Shown in pieces: positions 52,763-62,162 of a stretch of 64,000 bases of DNA. Every line of letters begins with the position of its first letter. The first letter of the stretch is position 1. The stretch lies in NCBI RefSeq assembly GCF_043196875.1, contig NZ_JBEBMX010000001.1:62001-126000 (forward strand), given 5' to 3'. A program made the translations under genes and the position numbers. Source of the DNA: Saccharospirillum sp043196875. Lineage in GTDB: Bacteria > Pseudomonadota > Gammaproteobacteria > Pseudomonadales > Natronospirillaceae. Under the pieces are notes generated by a model. The model saw only the letters and a program-made list of their open reading frames with translations, ran no database searches and was not told where the DNA came from.

Positions 52763-53842
52763 TCAAAAGCGTGCCGTCAGACACGCCTGTAACTGGTTGG
52801 CATCGAAGTCTGCGGTGACCACAGCCCGACCCAGCGCCTGCAACAATACCAAACGCAACTGGCCAGATTCGACTTTCTTATCGCGACTCATCTGATTCAT
52901 AAAATCATCGGCGCTCATCGTCGACGGTGGTGCCACCGGCAAGCGTGCGCGTTCGATCAGGGAGCGGGCGCGATCAAAAACCGACTCATCAATCCAGCCC
53001 AAACGCAGCGACAAATCACACGCCATCACCATGCCGGCACCGACCGCTTCGCCATGCAACCAGGCGCCGTAACCTTGTTCGGCTTCGATGGCATGACCAA
53101 AGGTATGACCCAGATTCAAAATAGCGCGCATGCCTTGCTCGGTTTCATCCGCTGCGACCACCTCGGCTTTGAGTTCGCAGGAACGGGCGATGGCCTGAAC
53201 TAGGGCTTCGGGTTCTTGCGCCAGCAATTCATCCAGATGTTGTTCGAGCCAGACAAAGAAGTCGGCATCGTAGATCAGGCCGTACTTAATTACCTCGGCC
53301 AGGCCGGCGGATAATTCGCGCTCGGGCAAGGTATTAATCACCTGCGGATCGATCATCACCGCGATCGGCTGTTTAAAAGCGCCGATCATGTTTTTGCCCA
53401 AAGGATGATTGATGCCGGTTTTACCGCCGACCGAGGAATCGACCTGCGATAACAAAGTGGTTGGCACCTGAACAAAATCGATGCCTCTTTGATAGGTGGC
53501 CGCCGCATAGCCGGTCAGATCACCAATAACGCCACCGCCGAGCGCGACCAAGACGGCCTTTCGTGAGAAGCGTCGCTCCAGTAAAGCGTCGTAGATCAGG
53601 CCAAGAGTGTCGGCATTTTTGTGCGCTTCACCGTCCGGTAATACCAGACTTTCCAAGCGCCGACCCGGAGCTTCCAGGGTTGCCAGCAACGAGTCCAAAT
53701 ACAGCGGCGCCACGGTTTCGTTGGTAACAATCAACACTTCCTGGTGCTTGACTAAAGACTGCCAGGCTTTGGCGTCGGCGAGAATTCCAGATTCAATAAT
53801 GATGGGATAGGAACGATCACCCAGATCGACACTCAGTTGCAT
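52763..53842 (-). CDS. aroB: 3-dehydroquinate synthase
   Basis: Second shikimate-pathway enzyme, NAD- and zinc-dependent, 359 residues. Seen: ALGGGVIGDLTGYAAATYQR, QVPTTLLSQVDSSVGGKTGI with the NAD and substrate contacts, ELSAGLAEVIKYGLI, and the metal ligands in LNLGHTFGHAIE and WLHGEAVGAGM. It lies 3 bp after aroK and 105 bp before the damX-like gene. Confidence 0.96.
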   Translation of the reverse strand: MQLSVDLGDRSYPIIIESGILADAKAWQSLVKHQEVLIVTNETVAPLYLDSLLATLEAPGRRLESLVLPDGEAHKNADTLGLIYDALLERRFSRKAVLVALGGGVIGDLTGYAAATYQRGIDFVQVPTTLLSQVDSSVGGKTGINHPLGKNMIGAFKQPIAVMIDPQVINTLPERELSAGLAEVIKYGLIYDADFFVWLEQHLDELLAQEPEALVQAIARSCELKAEVVAADETEQGMRAILNLGHTFGHAIEAEQGYGAWLHGEAVGAGMVMACDLSLRLGWIDESVFDRARSLIERARLPVAPPSTMSADDFMNQMSRDKKVESGQLRLVLLQALGRAVVTADFDANQLQACLTARF

Positions 53843-53845
53843 GAT

Positions 53846-54364
53846 TCAACGCTTCAATTTTAATTGTTTGATGATTTCCCGAACCACTGCCCGGGGCGAT
53901 TGGCCATTGGTGTCGATGGTCAGATGAGCGGTCGCTTCATAAAAAGGACGCCGCTCACTGGCCAGACGACGCAAGGTCCCTTCCGGGTCCGGACCGTTCA
54001 GCAGCGGCCGATTGCGATCCTTGGCGGTGCGCACTAATTGTTGCTCCACCGAGGTTTTAAGATAGACCACCTGTCCTTTGGTTTTCAGCAGTTCGCGGTT
54101 TTCCGGACGAATGATAGCGCCACCGCCGGTAGCGATCACCTGACGACCCTCGTCGACCAATTCTGCCAGCACGGCAGTCTCCCGGTCACGAAAACCGGAC
54201 TCGCCTTCAAGATCAAATATCCACGGAATATCGGCGCCGGAACGCGCTTCGATTTCGCGATCGGAATCAATAAAGGGTAGCCCCAAGCGCGTCGACAATA
54301 ATCGACCGATGGTACTTTTACCCGATCCCATAGGACCAATGAGAATAATGGAGGTGTGATTCAT
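53846..54364 (-). CDS. aroK: Shikimate kinase
   Basis: Phosphorylates shikimate with ATP. The 172-residue protein has the Walker A motif GPMGSGKST (residues 10-18), the substrate-binding FIDSDREIEARSG and GFRDRETAVL, the GGGAI segment and the lid DRNRPLL. It precedes aroB and follows the pilMNOPQ operon, as in many gammaproteobacteria. Confidence 0.95.
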   Translation of the reverse strand: MNHTSIILIGPMGSGKSTIGRLLSTRLGLPFIDSDREIEARSGADIPWIFDLEGESGFRDRETAVLAELVDEGRQVIATGGGAIIRPENRELLKTKGQVVYLKTSVEQQLVRTAKDRNRPLLNGPDPEGTLRRLASERRPFYEATAHLTIDTNGQSPRAVVREIIKQLKLKR

Positions 54365-54452
54365 CGCGCCAGTTTATCACTGTCCGGCAGACAGGTAACG
54401 GTTCAGCGCCGCATGAATGGGTGCAGAGAGGAAAGCTGCGGCTAAGAGGGCG

Positions 54453-56573
54453 TCAGTTTGCGGCGACGTAATCGACAACCAGACTGGGAGTAATAAAGAC
54501 CAGCATCTCGGTTTTCTCTTCCGCCTCAGAAGTGCGTCGGAACAAGCGACCGAGGACGGGCAGATCACCCAGCCAGGGTGTTTTTTCCACCGTGGTCACC
54601 GTCTCGGTTCGATAGACGCCACCCAGCACCAGGGTTTCGCCATCGTTGACCAATACCTGAGTGGTCACCGAATTGGTGTCGATGGCACCGCCACCGGCGG
54701 CCAACGAATCCTGAGTCACCACCAGATCGAGAACGACATGACTGTCGGGTGTGATCTGGGGCGTAACACGCAACGACAAGCCAGCATCGACAAAGGTGGT
54801 GCCACCTTCAGCGCCATCAAAGGCGATGGTCTGGCCGGAATTGATAAAGGCTTCCTGGCCGTTGGAGGTCACCACTCGAGGTTGCGATATCACTTCGGCC
54901 GAGCCGCGGGTTTCCAGCGCAGACAGTTCCAGATCCAACGCATAATCAAAGGCAGCAACGCCGATGGCGAAAGAGGTTGCGCTGGGATTGACCACCGGCA
55001 AATCGACCACCAACGCATCGGGATAGACCTGCTCATAAGAGGTACCGCCGGAGTTGTGCAAGGCACTGCCGATGCTGGATGTTGACTCCACTGACCCGGA
55101 CGCCACCAGCGGGGAACTGCCGCCGCTGTTGATGTTGCCACCCCAGCGAACGCCGAATTGCTCACCCACCGAGGTGCGGGCCGCAACAATGCGAGCTTCG
55201 ATCAGCACCTGGCGCACCGGCACATCAAAGTGTTCCACCGCGCGGCGGATATCAGCCAGGTTGTCCGCTGTATCGCGGATGATCAACGTATTGGTGCGGG
55301 TATCGATGGACACTGCGCCGCGTTCAGACAAGAACCCCAGGCTGGTGTTATTGACGGCACCTTCCTCACTATCGGACGGGTTATTCAGAATGCCGAGAAT
55401 GTCATCCGCCTTGGCGTAGTTAACCTGAATAAAGTCGGTTTGCAGCGGCGCCAACTGCTCGGCTCGTTGTTGATTTTCCAACGCCAACTGTTCCTGCTCG
55501 GCCAGTTCCTGGGCCGGCGCTATCAGAAGCACATTACCGTTCAGACGTTTGTCGAGGTTTTTACTGCGCAGCACCAGATCGAGTGCTTCCTGCCAGGGTA
55601 CTTCCTGCAACCGCAACGTCATCCTGCCCTGCACCGAATCGGCGGCGACCAGATTCAAGCCGACATAGTCAGCAATCTGCTGCAGCGCAAAGCGCACCTC
55701 AACATCCTGGAGGTTCATGCTCAGCCGGCTGTCGTCATCGACCGCAGTGGACGCTTCCAGCGCGCTGGCAATAGTGGTTTCCGGTTGCAAGGCGAGAGTC
55801 AACACACCGGCTGCCTGATAAGCCTCCAGTTCAAGCTGACGCGATAACTGCAACTGAATGACAGCATCGTCGTCATCCTGAAACACATTCATCGACTGAA
55901 CCGCAGCTGGCAACGCCAGGGCGTCCCAATGCTGAGCCACGGCCGGCGATACTCGATACTGAGCCAAGCGCAGCTGCACGCTGTGACCACTCTGGTAAAT
56001 CCTTGCCTGGGCCCGATCATTCGACAGCTTTAGTTGCAATTGCTTGTCGCCGAGCCAGTGGGCGGTCAACAAGCTCGGTGCGGGTTCGGCCGAGGTTGGC
56101 GACGCCGACGAATAGCTAACTTTCGCAGAGCGCGGATTAACGGCATCTTCGAGCGCCGGCATCGAATCGTTCAACCGACTTTGTTGCACGCCAGGGCCAA
56201 CGATAATTCGAACACGCCGACCCGAAACCGTTGTGTTGTAGGGCATTAACGTTGCCATACTGAGCACCAGTCGGGTGCGATCAGCGGTCGACACCACCAC
56301 CGCATTGCGTAAATTCCCGCTACCGATGGGAAAGCGCTTTTGCTGCAATCGGTTTTCGGTGCCGGCAAAATCCAACGCGATACGCGCCGGACGCTCAACG
56401 CTGTAACCGACCGGTTCTGGCGCCGGGCCATCGAAGGTCATTTCCAACTGAGTTCGACCCGCTGACAAGGTGGAAACATCCAGCTTGGTCAATGCCACGG
56501 CCTCGGCCTGCAGACTGATTGTTGCCAGGGTTGCCGCTGCTGCGATAGAGCGCAGTATTTTCCTGAAAATCAT
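54453..56573 (-). CDS. pilQ: Type IV pilus secretin
   Basis: Outer-membrane secretin through which type IV pili pass. In 706 residues: a signal peptide (SIAAAATLATISLQAEA), two AMIN peptidoglycan-binding domains in the first 250 residues, an STN/N0 domain (about 285-350, VEVRFALQQIADYVGLNLVA), an N1 domain (VNYAKADDILGIL, LIIRDTADNLADIRR), and the C-terminal secretin domain with VLIEARIVAA and SGQTIAFDGAEGG. It ends the pilMNOPQ operon. Confidence 0.95.
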   Translation of the reverse strand: MIFRKILRSIAAAATLATISLQAEAVALTKLDVSTLSAGRTQLEMTFDGPAPEPVGYSVERPARIALDFAGTENRLQQKRFPIGSGNLRNAVVVSTADRTRLVLSMATLMPYNTTVSGRRVRIIVGPGVQQSRLNDSMPALEDAVNPRSAKVSYSSASPTSAEPAPSLLTAHWLGDKQLQLKLSNDRAQARIYQSGHSVQLRLAQYRVSPAVAQHWDALALPAAVQSMNVFQDDDDAVIQLQLSRQLELEAYQAAGVLTLALQPETTIASALEASTAVDDDSRLSMNLQDVEVRFALQQIADYVGLNLVAADSVQGRMTLRLQEVPWQEALDLVLRSKNLDKRLNGNVLLIAPAQELAEQEQLALENQQRAEQLAPLQTDFIQVNYAKADDILGILNNPSDSEEGAVNNTSLGFLSERGAVSIDTRTNTLIIRDTADNLADIRRAVEHFDVPVRQVLIEARIVAARTSVGEQFGVRWGGNINSGGSSPLVASGSVESTSSIGSALHNSGGTSYEQVYPDALVVDLPVVNPSATSFAIGVAAFDYALDLELSALETRGSAEVISQPRVVTSNGQEAFINSGQTIAFDGAEGGTTFVDAGLSLRVTPQITPDSHVVLDLVVTQDSLAAGGGAIDTNSVTTQVLVNDGETLVLGGVYRTETVTTVEKTPWLGDLPVLGRLFRRTSEAEEKTEMLVFITPSLVVDYVAAN

Positions 56574-56603
56574 GAGTGTCTTCTTTTGCCTTATGCTTTG
56601 TTA

Positions 56604-57155
56604 TTAAAAATCTGACGGTTTTTGCTGCGACAGCAAAAAGGTTCGTGGTTGTACGATCCAGCCACCGTCTTCCTGCGGTACTTTTTCCAACAGCTCCACC
56701 CGGGTTTCGCTAACCGCGACGATACGAGCACTGTTGGCTCCGATCACATCACCGACTGACAAGCGATGAATATGACCATCGCCATCACGAAACAAGGCTT
56801 GAATCGAGGCTGACTGTATACCGCTCAAGGTTCCCACCATGATCAGCTCATCCAGTTTCATGGCCGCTGGTTTGGCTTGATCGGAAGGCCCTACCGGCTC
56901 AAGCGATGTCACCGCAGAGGGTTGTAGAACTTGTGGCCGCGGTGTCGAGGTCAGAGGATTTTGAAAAGGTGAACGCTTATCTTGCGCAGCGTATTGGATC
57001 TTTCGTCCGGCCTTCCCGGATTCTGCGGCGGTTAGCTTAGCGGAGGCAGGAGCGTCAGTCTCGGCTACCAGCGCCTGCAGATCCGTCATCGCCGCCTGGC
57101 GTTCGCAACCTGACACTGATGCAGCGAGTAAGACGGTCATTAACAGAGCACGCAT
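56604..57155 (-). CDS. pilP: Type IV pilus inner-membrane lipoprotein
   Basis: PilP links the PilMNO inner-membrane complex to the PilQ secretin. The 183-residue protein has a lipobox LLAASVSGC with Cys17, a disordered linker, and a C-terminal beta domain (LDELIMVGTLSGIQSASIQA, HRLSVGDVIGANSARIVAV). The N-terminal part SPFQNPL is typical. It starts on the last base of pilO. Confidence 0.93.
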   Translation of the reverse strand: MRALLMTVLLAASVSGCERQAAMTDLQALVAETDAPASAKLTAAESGKAGRKIQYAAQDKRSPFQNPLTSTPRPQVLQPSAVTSLEPVGPSDQAKPAAMKLDELIMVGTLSGIQSASIQALFRDGDGHIHRLSVGDVIGANSARIVAVSETRVELLEKVPQEDGGWIVQPRTFLLSQQKPSDF

Positions 57156-57799
57156 TATTCCTCACCTGCTGATGTCTGGCGATAGGCTCGCGCTTCCAAA
57201 GTAATAAGCAATGGCCCCGCCAAATCGGTTGGTTGTTCGCTGACACTGGTAAGGGTCATCGTTAGTTGGTGCAGGCTGATCTGGCCAGGCAAAGCTGACA
57301 GCGCAGCGATAAAACCACCCAACTGATGATAACCACCGCGCATCACGATACGGATAGGGGTTTGAGCGAAAATACTCTGCTGGCGTTCTTCACCGGGCGT
57401 GATTTGATCGATGATCAGGCCGGCTGCAGTCGCCGCTCGACTGATATCGTCGATCAGTTCGGGCAAATCCAGCTGACTTGGCAATGACCTCAAGGCAGCA
57501 TCGATGCCCTGTTGCAAGGTTTCGAGCTCTGCGCCCAGCACTTCAGGGTGTTCGGTTTGACCGAGTTGCTGTCGATATTGCTGCTGTAATTGCGCCTCGC
57601 TCGAGACAGCACGCGCCAGTCGTTCCTGGTGATTGGCCAACACCAAAAACCAGCCAGCGCCCAGCATCAGCACCACCACACCCAGCAACACCAGCAGCCG
57701 TAAAAGCCGTGGCCAGGAACCCAGATTATCGACATTGAGGTGTTGATAATCGAAGCGCCGCACTTCCTCAACCAGTGCCGCCATTCCCTGCCGTCTCAT
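57155..57799 (-). CDS. pilO: Type IV pilus inner-membrane protein
   Basis: A 214-residue protein with one transmembrane helix near residues 32-51 (LLVLLGVVVLMLGAGWFLVL), a coiled coil (about 55-95) and a ferredoxin-like periplasmic domain (IVMRGGYHQLGGFIAALSAL). It pairs with PilN. Four-base overlap with pilN and one-base overlap with pilP indicate a tightly coupled operon. Confidence 0.93.
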   Translation of the reverse strand: MRRQGMAALVEEVRRFDYQHLNVDNLGSWPRLLRLLVLLGVVVLMLGAGWFLVLANHQERLARAVSSEAQLQQQYRQQLGQTEHPEVLGAELETLQQGIDAALRSLPSQLDLPELIDDISRAATAAGLIIDQITPGEERQQSIFAQTPIRIVMRGGYHQLGGFIAALSALPGQISLHQLTMTLTSVSEQPTDLAGPLLITLEARAYRQTSAGEE

Positions 57800-58365
57800 C
57801 CAGCGCTCTCCTCTGCCAGGTCGATGCTGCGCACTTCCAATCTGAACTGACTGTCAGCAGCCGAGGTTTGCGCATGATCGGTTTCAAGCGTCACCAGAGT
57901 TGCGTCCGATATCAGACTGGATGCACTCAGATTGCGCAACAGGGGCGTTAAACTGGCCGGCTGATCAACCCGGCCGGCAATTTCGATGCGCTCGCCCGAC
58001 TGATTCAAAGCCGTGAGATAGACATCTTGCGGGACCGCCCGCGCCAGCGTTTCCAGCAACTGAACAAAAACTTCCGGATTACGTTGCGCCGCTTCGAGTT
58101 GTCGCTTTTGCTGCGTCAGTACCGCGAGCTGCTGTAGCTGTTGCTGCTGTTTTTGATAGCGTTGCTCCAACTCAGCCAGGTGTTGCTGTAAAAAGGCATT
58201 ACGTTGTTGTTGATGATCTATTTGCTGACTGATTTGCCAATGCCAAAGCCACAAGACGGCCAGCGTCAGTAATGCCACCAGCAACAGGCTGCGCATAAAC
58301 TGTCGTTGCTGTTGATAACGCTGGCGTTCACGCCAGGGCAGCAAATTAACGGTGGCCATGATCAA
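57796..58365 (-). CDS. pilN: Type IV pilus inner-membrane protein
   Basis: A 189-residue bitopic protein. The cytoplasmic N-terminus carries the conserved INLLPWRE-type motif (VNLLPWRERQRYQQQ) that binds PilM; a helix follows at about 25-45, then a Gln-rich coiled coil and a ferredoxin-like domain. It overlaps pilM by 20 bp. The Met pair MIMATVNLL leaves the exact start open by two codons. Confidence 0.93.
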   Translation of the reverse strand: MIMATVNLLPWRERQRYQQQRQFMRSLLLVALLTLAVLWLWHWQISQQIDHQQQRNAFLQQHLAELEQRYQKQQQQLQQLAVLTQQKRQLEAAQRNPEVFVQLLETLARAVPQDVYLTALNQSGERIEIAGRVDQPASLTPLLRNLSASSLISDATLVTLETDHAQTSAADSQFRLEVRSIDLAEESAG

Positions 58366-59398
58366 AACTCCTCAGTGCCAAACCGCAGGCAACCAAGAGC
58401 GCGCTGCTGTCATCTTTTAGCTGATGGCGATTAACCGCAGCCGCACACTCCAGTTGGGAAATCGGGTCGGCCAGAACGGTCGGTAGCGCCGTTGCCTGCG
58501 CCAAGGGTTCGGCCAAGGCGGCTAATGCTGGGTGATCGCCAGCGAGCAGAACGGCATCCAATGGTCCCGATTGCGAGGTGGCATAGAAAAATTGCAGGGT
58601 CTGTTGAACAGCCTCACTCAAGTGCTGCAGTTGAGGCTCCGGTTGATCCGACTGATCGCCAGCAGCCTGTTCCGAATCGCTGAAGAATGGCACCGCCTCG
58701 GTGACGCTGGTCAGCGGTTGCTCTCGACGATTCAGCGACTGCTCACGACGATAAAGTGTCTGCTGACCTTTAAACACACTGAGCGTCAGGCGGCTGTGAC
58801 TGATATCCAGCAGAGCAACGGCCTTAGCCGGGCTGGTGTCATACTGATGGCGAACCAGGGCCAGCGACCGCTCCAGCACCAGGGTTTCCACATCCACCAA
58901 TTGCGCATCCAGTCCGGCTGACTGGAGCACATCGTCCAGGGCGTCAACTTCCTCGCGCCGGCTGGCTGCCAATAACACCTGCAACCGACCGGGTTGACCA
59001 GGCGCCGGACCCAGGACGTCAAAATCGAGCGCAACGTCTTCCAGCGGATAGGGGATATGCGGCGGCGCCTCTAACTGAATCAGCTGTTCCAGTTCGAGAT
59101 CGGTTGGTAAGTCGTCCACCTCAATCACCTTGGTAATGACCGACGAGCCGGACACCGCCACCGCTGCCTGCCTGATACGACTGCGCGAACGCTGCACCAG
59201 CCGGGCAATCGACTGTCCCAGCTGTTCAGGGTTTCTAATGGCCCGCTCCACCACTATACCCTCGGCCAAAGGCTCGCAGGCATAGGCCTCAACACGGTGT
59301 GAATGGCCGGAAACACTTAGCTCAACCAGGCGAATAGCAGACGAACTGATATCAATGCCGAGCACAGGCGCCGGCTTTTTGCGGAATAGAGTTGTCAC
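58346..59398 (-). CDS. pilM: Type IV pilus assembly ATPase-fold protein
   Basis: Actin-like cytoplasmic protein that binds ATP and the PilN N-terminus. The 350-residue product shows VLGIDISSSAIRLVELS at the N-terminus, QAAVAVSGSSVITKVIEV, LLDISHSRLTLSVFKG and LLAGDHPALAALAEPLAQ. I start it at GTG 59398 (VTTLFRKKPAP) because AAGGGA stands 7 bases upstream; a TTG seven codons further is less likely. First gene of pilMNOPQ, divergent from mrcA. Confidence 0.93.
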   Translation of the reverse strand: MTTLFRKKPAPVLGIDISSSAIRLVELSVSGHSHRVEAYACEPLAEGIVVERAIRNPEQLGQSIARLVQRSRSRIRQAAVAVSGSSVITKVIEVDDLPTDLELEQLIQLEAPPHIPYPLEDVALDFDVLGPAPGQPGRLQVLLAASRREEVDALDDVLQSAGLDAQLVDVETLVLERSLALVRHQYDTSPAKAVALLDISHSRLTLSVFKGQQTLYRREQSLNRREQPLTSVTEAVPFFSDSEQAAGDQSDQPEPQLQHLSEAVQQTLQFFYATSQSGPLDAVLLAGDHPALAALAEPLAQATALPTVLADPISQLECAAAVNRHQLKDDSSALLVACGLALRSFDHGHR

Positions 59399-59509
59399 TG
59401 ATAATCCCTTCAATAACAATCACTTAGAGATGTTGTATATCCATATACAGCCTTGATTACAGCGTACGTAAAATCAATTCGCAATGTATAAAAAAGACGC
59501 GATTCCCCC

Positions 59510-59515
59510 TATAAT
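59510..59515 (+). promoter_or_regulatory. -10 box upstream of mrcA
   Basis: A perfect TATAAT 53 bp before the mrcA start in the divergent pilM/mrcA spacer. No good -35 hexamer is visible at 17 bp. The pilM promoter must be in the same 169 bp on the other strand. Confidence 0.5.
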
Positions 59516-59567
59516 GGCCGGCCGTTAAGGCGTCATGCTGCTAACCCTTTCATTTAATTGGGAAAAC

Positions 59568-62090
59568 ATGAAGTTTCTGGCCAAAAGCACCAAATTCATT
59601 TTGTGGACGCTCTATGCCCTGATTTGCGCCCTGGTTCTCATTTCTGCCAGCGTCTACCTCTATTTGTCTCCGACGCTGCCTGAAGTGGAAACACTCAGAG
59701 ACATACGCCTGCAGACCCCGATGCGAATTCTCAGCGCCGATAACGAGCTGATTGCCGAGTTCGGTGAACAACACCGCAGCCCCTTGCATTACGAGCAGAT
59801 CCCCACTCAGTTTATTCAGGCACTGACCGCGGTCGAAGACAGTCGCTTCGAAGAACATTTTGGTGTCGACCCGATTGGTTTTACCCGTGCCGTACTGACG
59901 GTGCTGATGACCGGCGAGACCGACGGCCCCGGCGGCTCAACCCTGACTCAGCAGGTAGCGCGTAATTTCTTCCTGACTCGCGACAAAACCATCACCCGCA
60001 AGTTCACCGAAATTCTGCTCGCCTTCCAAATGGAGCGCGAACTGACCAAACAGCAGATTTTTGAGCTGTACGTTAACAAGCATTTCCTCGGTTACCGCTC
60101 TTATGGTATTCAGGCCGCAGCGGATGTCTATTACGGTCGGGATATTAACGATCTGACCCTGCCCGAACTGGCGATGATTGCCGGCCTGCATCAAGCGCCA
60201 TCGGCCGCCAACCCGCTGGCCAATCCGGACCGCGCTATACGCCGGCGCAATTTCGTATTGGGCCGCATGCACGAGATGAACTATCTCTCTGATGCCAGCT
60301 ACGAAGCGGCAATAAGCCAGCCGCTGACGGCCCAATATCGCGGCAACGGACCGGGGCTGGAAGCCGCCTATCTGGCCGAGATGGTGCGTGCCTTTATGAT
60401 CGAACGCTATGGTGATGCCGCCTACACCGATGGCTATACCGTCCACACCACCCTGAATTCGAAACTGCAGGAAGCCGCCACCCGCGGTCTGCGCAAAACC
60501 TTGAGCGAATACACCCGGCGTCACGGTTATCTCGGCGTCGAAAATCATTTTGCCGCCGCCGGTCGTACGCCACCCGAGGCCTATGCCTACTGGCGCGAAG
60601 TGGTCAATGGCACAGCGCGTTTTGGCGGCCTGACTCCGGCCATCGTGGTGCGTGCCGAAGACCGCCGCCTGTGGATTCTGCCGCGCGATGGCCAACTCAC
60701 GACGCTGGCGCTGGACGACATGGAGTGGGCGCGCGAACGCATTGATGTCGATACGCTCGGACCTGCGGTGACCACGCCCTTCTCCATTGCTGTACCGGGC
60801 GATCTGATCCGTATCGAGCAGGTCGACGGCCGCTGGCAACTGGCGCAGATCCCGGACGCCCAGGGCGCCATGGTGTCACTGTCACCGAACGATGGCGGCA
60901 TCCTGGCGTTGGTCGGCGGCTATGATTTCCTGCTGTCAAAATACAACCGCGCCATCCAGGCCAACCGCCAGCCGGGTTCGAACTTCAAACCCTTCGTCTA
61001 TGCCGCCGCTCTGGATAAAGACTTTACTCCGGCAACCATCGTCAATGACGCCCCCATCGTGCGCGCCGATGATGCTTTGGAAGATGTCTGGCGCCCACGC
61101 AACTCCGGCGACCGCTATCTGGGGCCGATCCCTTTACGCCAGGCGCTGTACCAATCGCGCAACCTGTCGAGCATCCGGGTGCTGGAATCCATCGGCGTCA
61201 ATTACGCGCGCCGTTACGCCGAGCGCTTCGGTTTCGATCGCAACAAAATGGCCAACGATATGACGCTGGTACTGGGCAGCACCGTCGCCTCGCCGCTGGA
61301 AGTGGCGCGCGGTTATGCCGTTTTTGCCAATGGCGGCTATCGCATCGAGCCCTATTTCATCTCCAGCATCGAAGACAACAACGGCAACGTGATTTTTGAA
61401 TCCAATCCAGCGGTTGTCTGTCGGGGCTGTCCGGAAACACCAACGCCCTATTGGGATAACGAAAATGCCGCAGCCGCCAACGCTACCGGCGTCGATATCG
61501 CGCCGATCGAGCTTGATCTGGAAGGCGAAATCGAAGATCAGCCACAGCGCGCAGAACGCCGCTATGCTCCTCAGGTACTGACCCCACAAACCACCTACCT
61601 GATCGATTCCATGCTCAAGGATGTGGTGCGTCGCGGTACGGGTCGGGCGGCTTATCAAGCTCTGGGACGTGACGATCTGGGTGGCAAAACCGGTACCACC
61701 AACGATGCCGTCGATGCCTGGTTTACCGGCTATAACGGCGATGTCGTCGCTTCCACCTGGGTTGGTTACGACAACAACATGGGCCTGGGGCAGATCGAAT
61801 TCGGTGGTCGCGCAGCGCTGCCAGGCTGGATCGAATACATGAAGACAGCGCTGGATGGTCAGCCGAGCAACAGCCTGTCGCAACCGGTCGGCATTGTTCG
61901 AGTGCGTATCGATCCACAAACCGGCCTGCTGGCACAGCCGGGTCAGGCCGGCGCCATCTTCGAGATATTCAAAGCCGAAAACGCACCGACCGAATACAGC
62001 CGTGAAAGCGTCACCATCGATTTCTCCGGTGGCGAAGGCGATGACTCTGGTAATGGCGACGATAACATTACGCCGCAAATGCTGTTCTAA
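59568..62090 (+). CDS. mrcA: Penicillin-binding protein 1A, bifunctional peptidoglycan synthase
   Basis: Class A PBP in the inner membrane that polymerises and cross-links peptidoglycan. In 840 residues: a membrane anchor (ILWTLYALICALVLISASVY), a glycosyltransferase domain with VEDSRFEEHFGVD and GGSTLTQQVARNFFL, an OB-like insert, and a transpeptidase domain with the active Ser471 in PGSNFKPFVYAA, the SRN motif in YQSRNLSSIRVL and GGKTGTTNDAVDAW. I start it at ATG 59568 (MKFLAKSTK); a longer frame begins 11 codons upstream. Called ponA in Pseudomonas. Confidence 0.95.
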   Translation: MKFLAKSTKFILWTLYALICALVLISASVYLYLSPTLPEVETLRDIRLQTPMRILSADNELIAEFGEQHRSPLHYEQIPTQFIQALTAVEDSRFEEHFGVDPIGFTRAVLTVLMTGETDGPGGSTLTQQVARNFFLTRDKTITRKFTEILLAFQMERELTKQQIFELYVNKHFLGYRSYGIQAAADVYYGRDINDLTLPELAMIAGLHQAPSAANPLANPDRAIRRRNFVLGRMHEMNYLSDASYEAAISQPLTAQYRGNGPGLEAAYLAEMVRAFMIERYGDAAYTDGYTVHTTLNSKLQEAATRGLRKTLSEYTRRHGYLGVENHFAAAGRTPPEAYAYWREVVNGTARFGGLTPAIVVRAEDRRLWILPRDGQLTTLALDDMEWARERIDVDTLGPAVTTPFSIAVPGDLIRIEQVDGRWQLAQIPDAQGAMVSLSPNDGGILALVGGYDFLLSKYNRAIQANRQPGSNFKPFVYAAALDKDFTPATIVNDAPIVRADDALEDVWRPRNSGDRYLGPIPLRQALYQSRNLSSIRVLESIGVNYARRYAERFGFDRNKMANDMTLVLGSTVASPLEVARGYAVFANGGYRIEPYFISSIEDNNGNVIFESNPAVVCRGCPETPTPYWDNENAAAANATGVDIAPIELDLEGEIEDQPQRAERRYAPQVLTPQTTYLIDSMLKDVVRRGTGRAAYQALGRDDLGGKTGTTNDAVDAWFTGYNGDVVASTWVGYDNNMGLGQIEFGGRAALPGWIEYMKTALDGQPSNSLSQPVGIVRVRIDPQTGLLAQPGQAGAIFEIFKAENAPTEYSRESVTIDFSGGEGDDSGNGDDNITPQMLF

Positions 62091-62111
62091 GAAGAACACC
62101 TACCGCGCAAA

Positions 62112-62140
62112 AAAAAAGCCACCCGAGGGTGGCTTTTTTT
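62112..62140. terminator. Bidirectional rho-independent terminator between mrcA and maeB
   Basis: An A-run, GCCACC, loop CGAG, GGTGGC and a T-run make a symmetric hairpin between two convergent genes, so it can serve both. Confidence 0.93.
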
Positions 62141-62162
62141 GTATCCAACTATCCGAATCCGA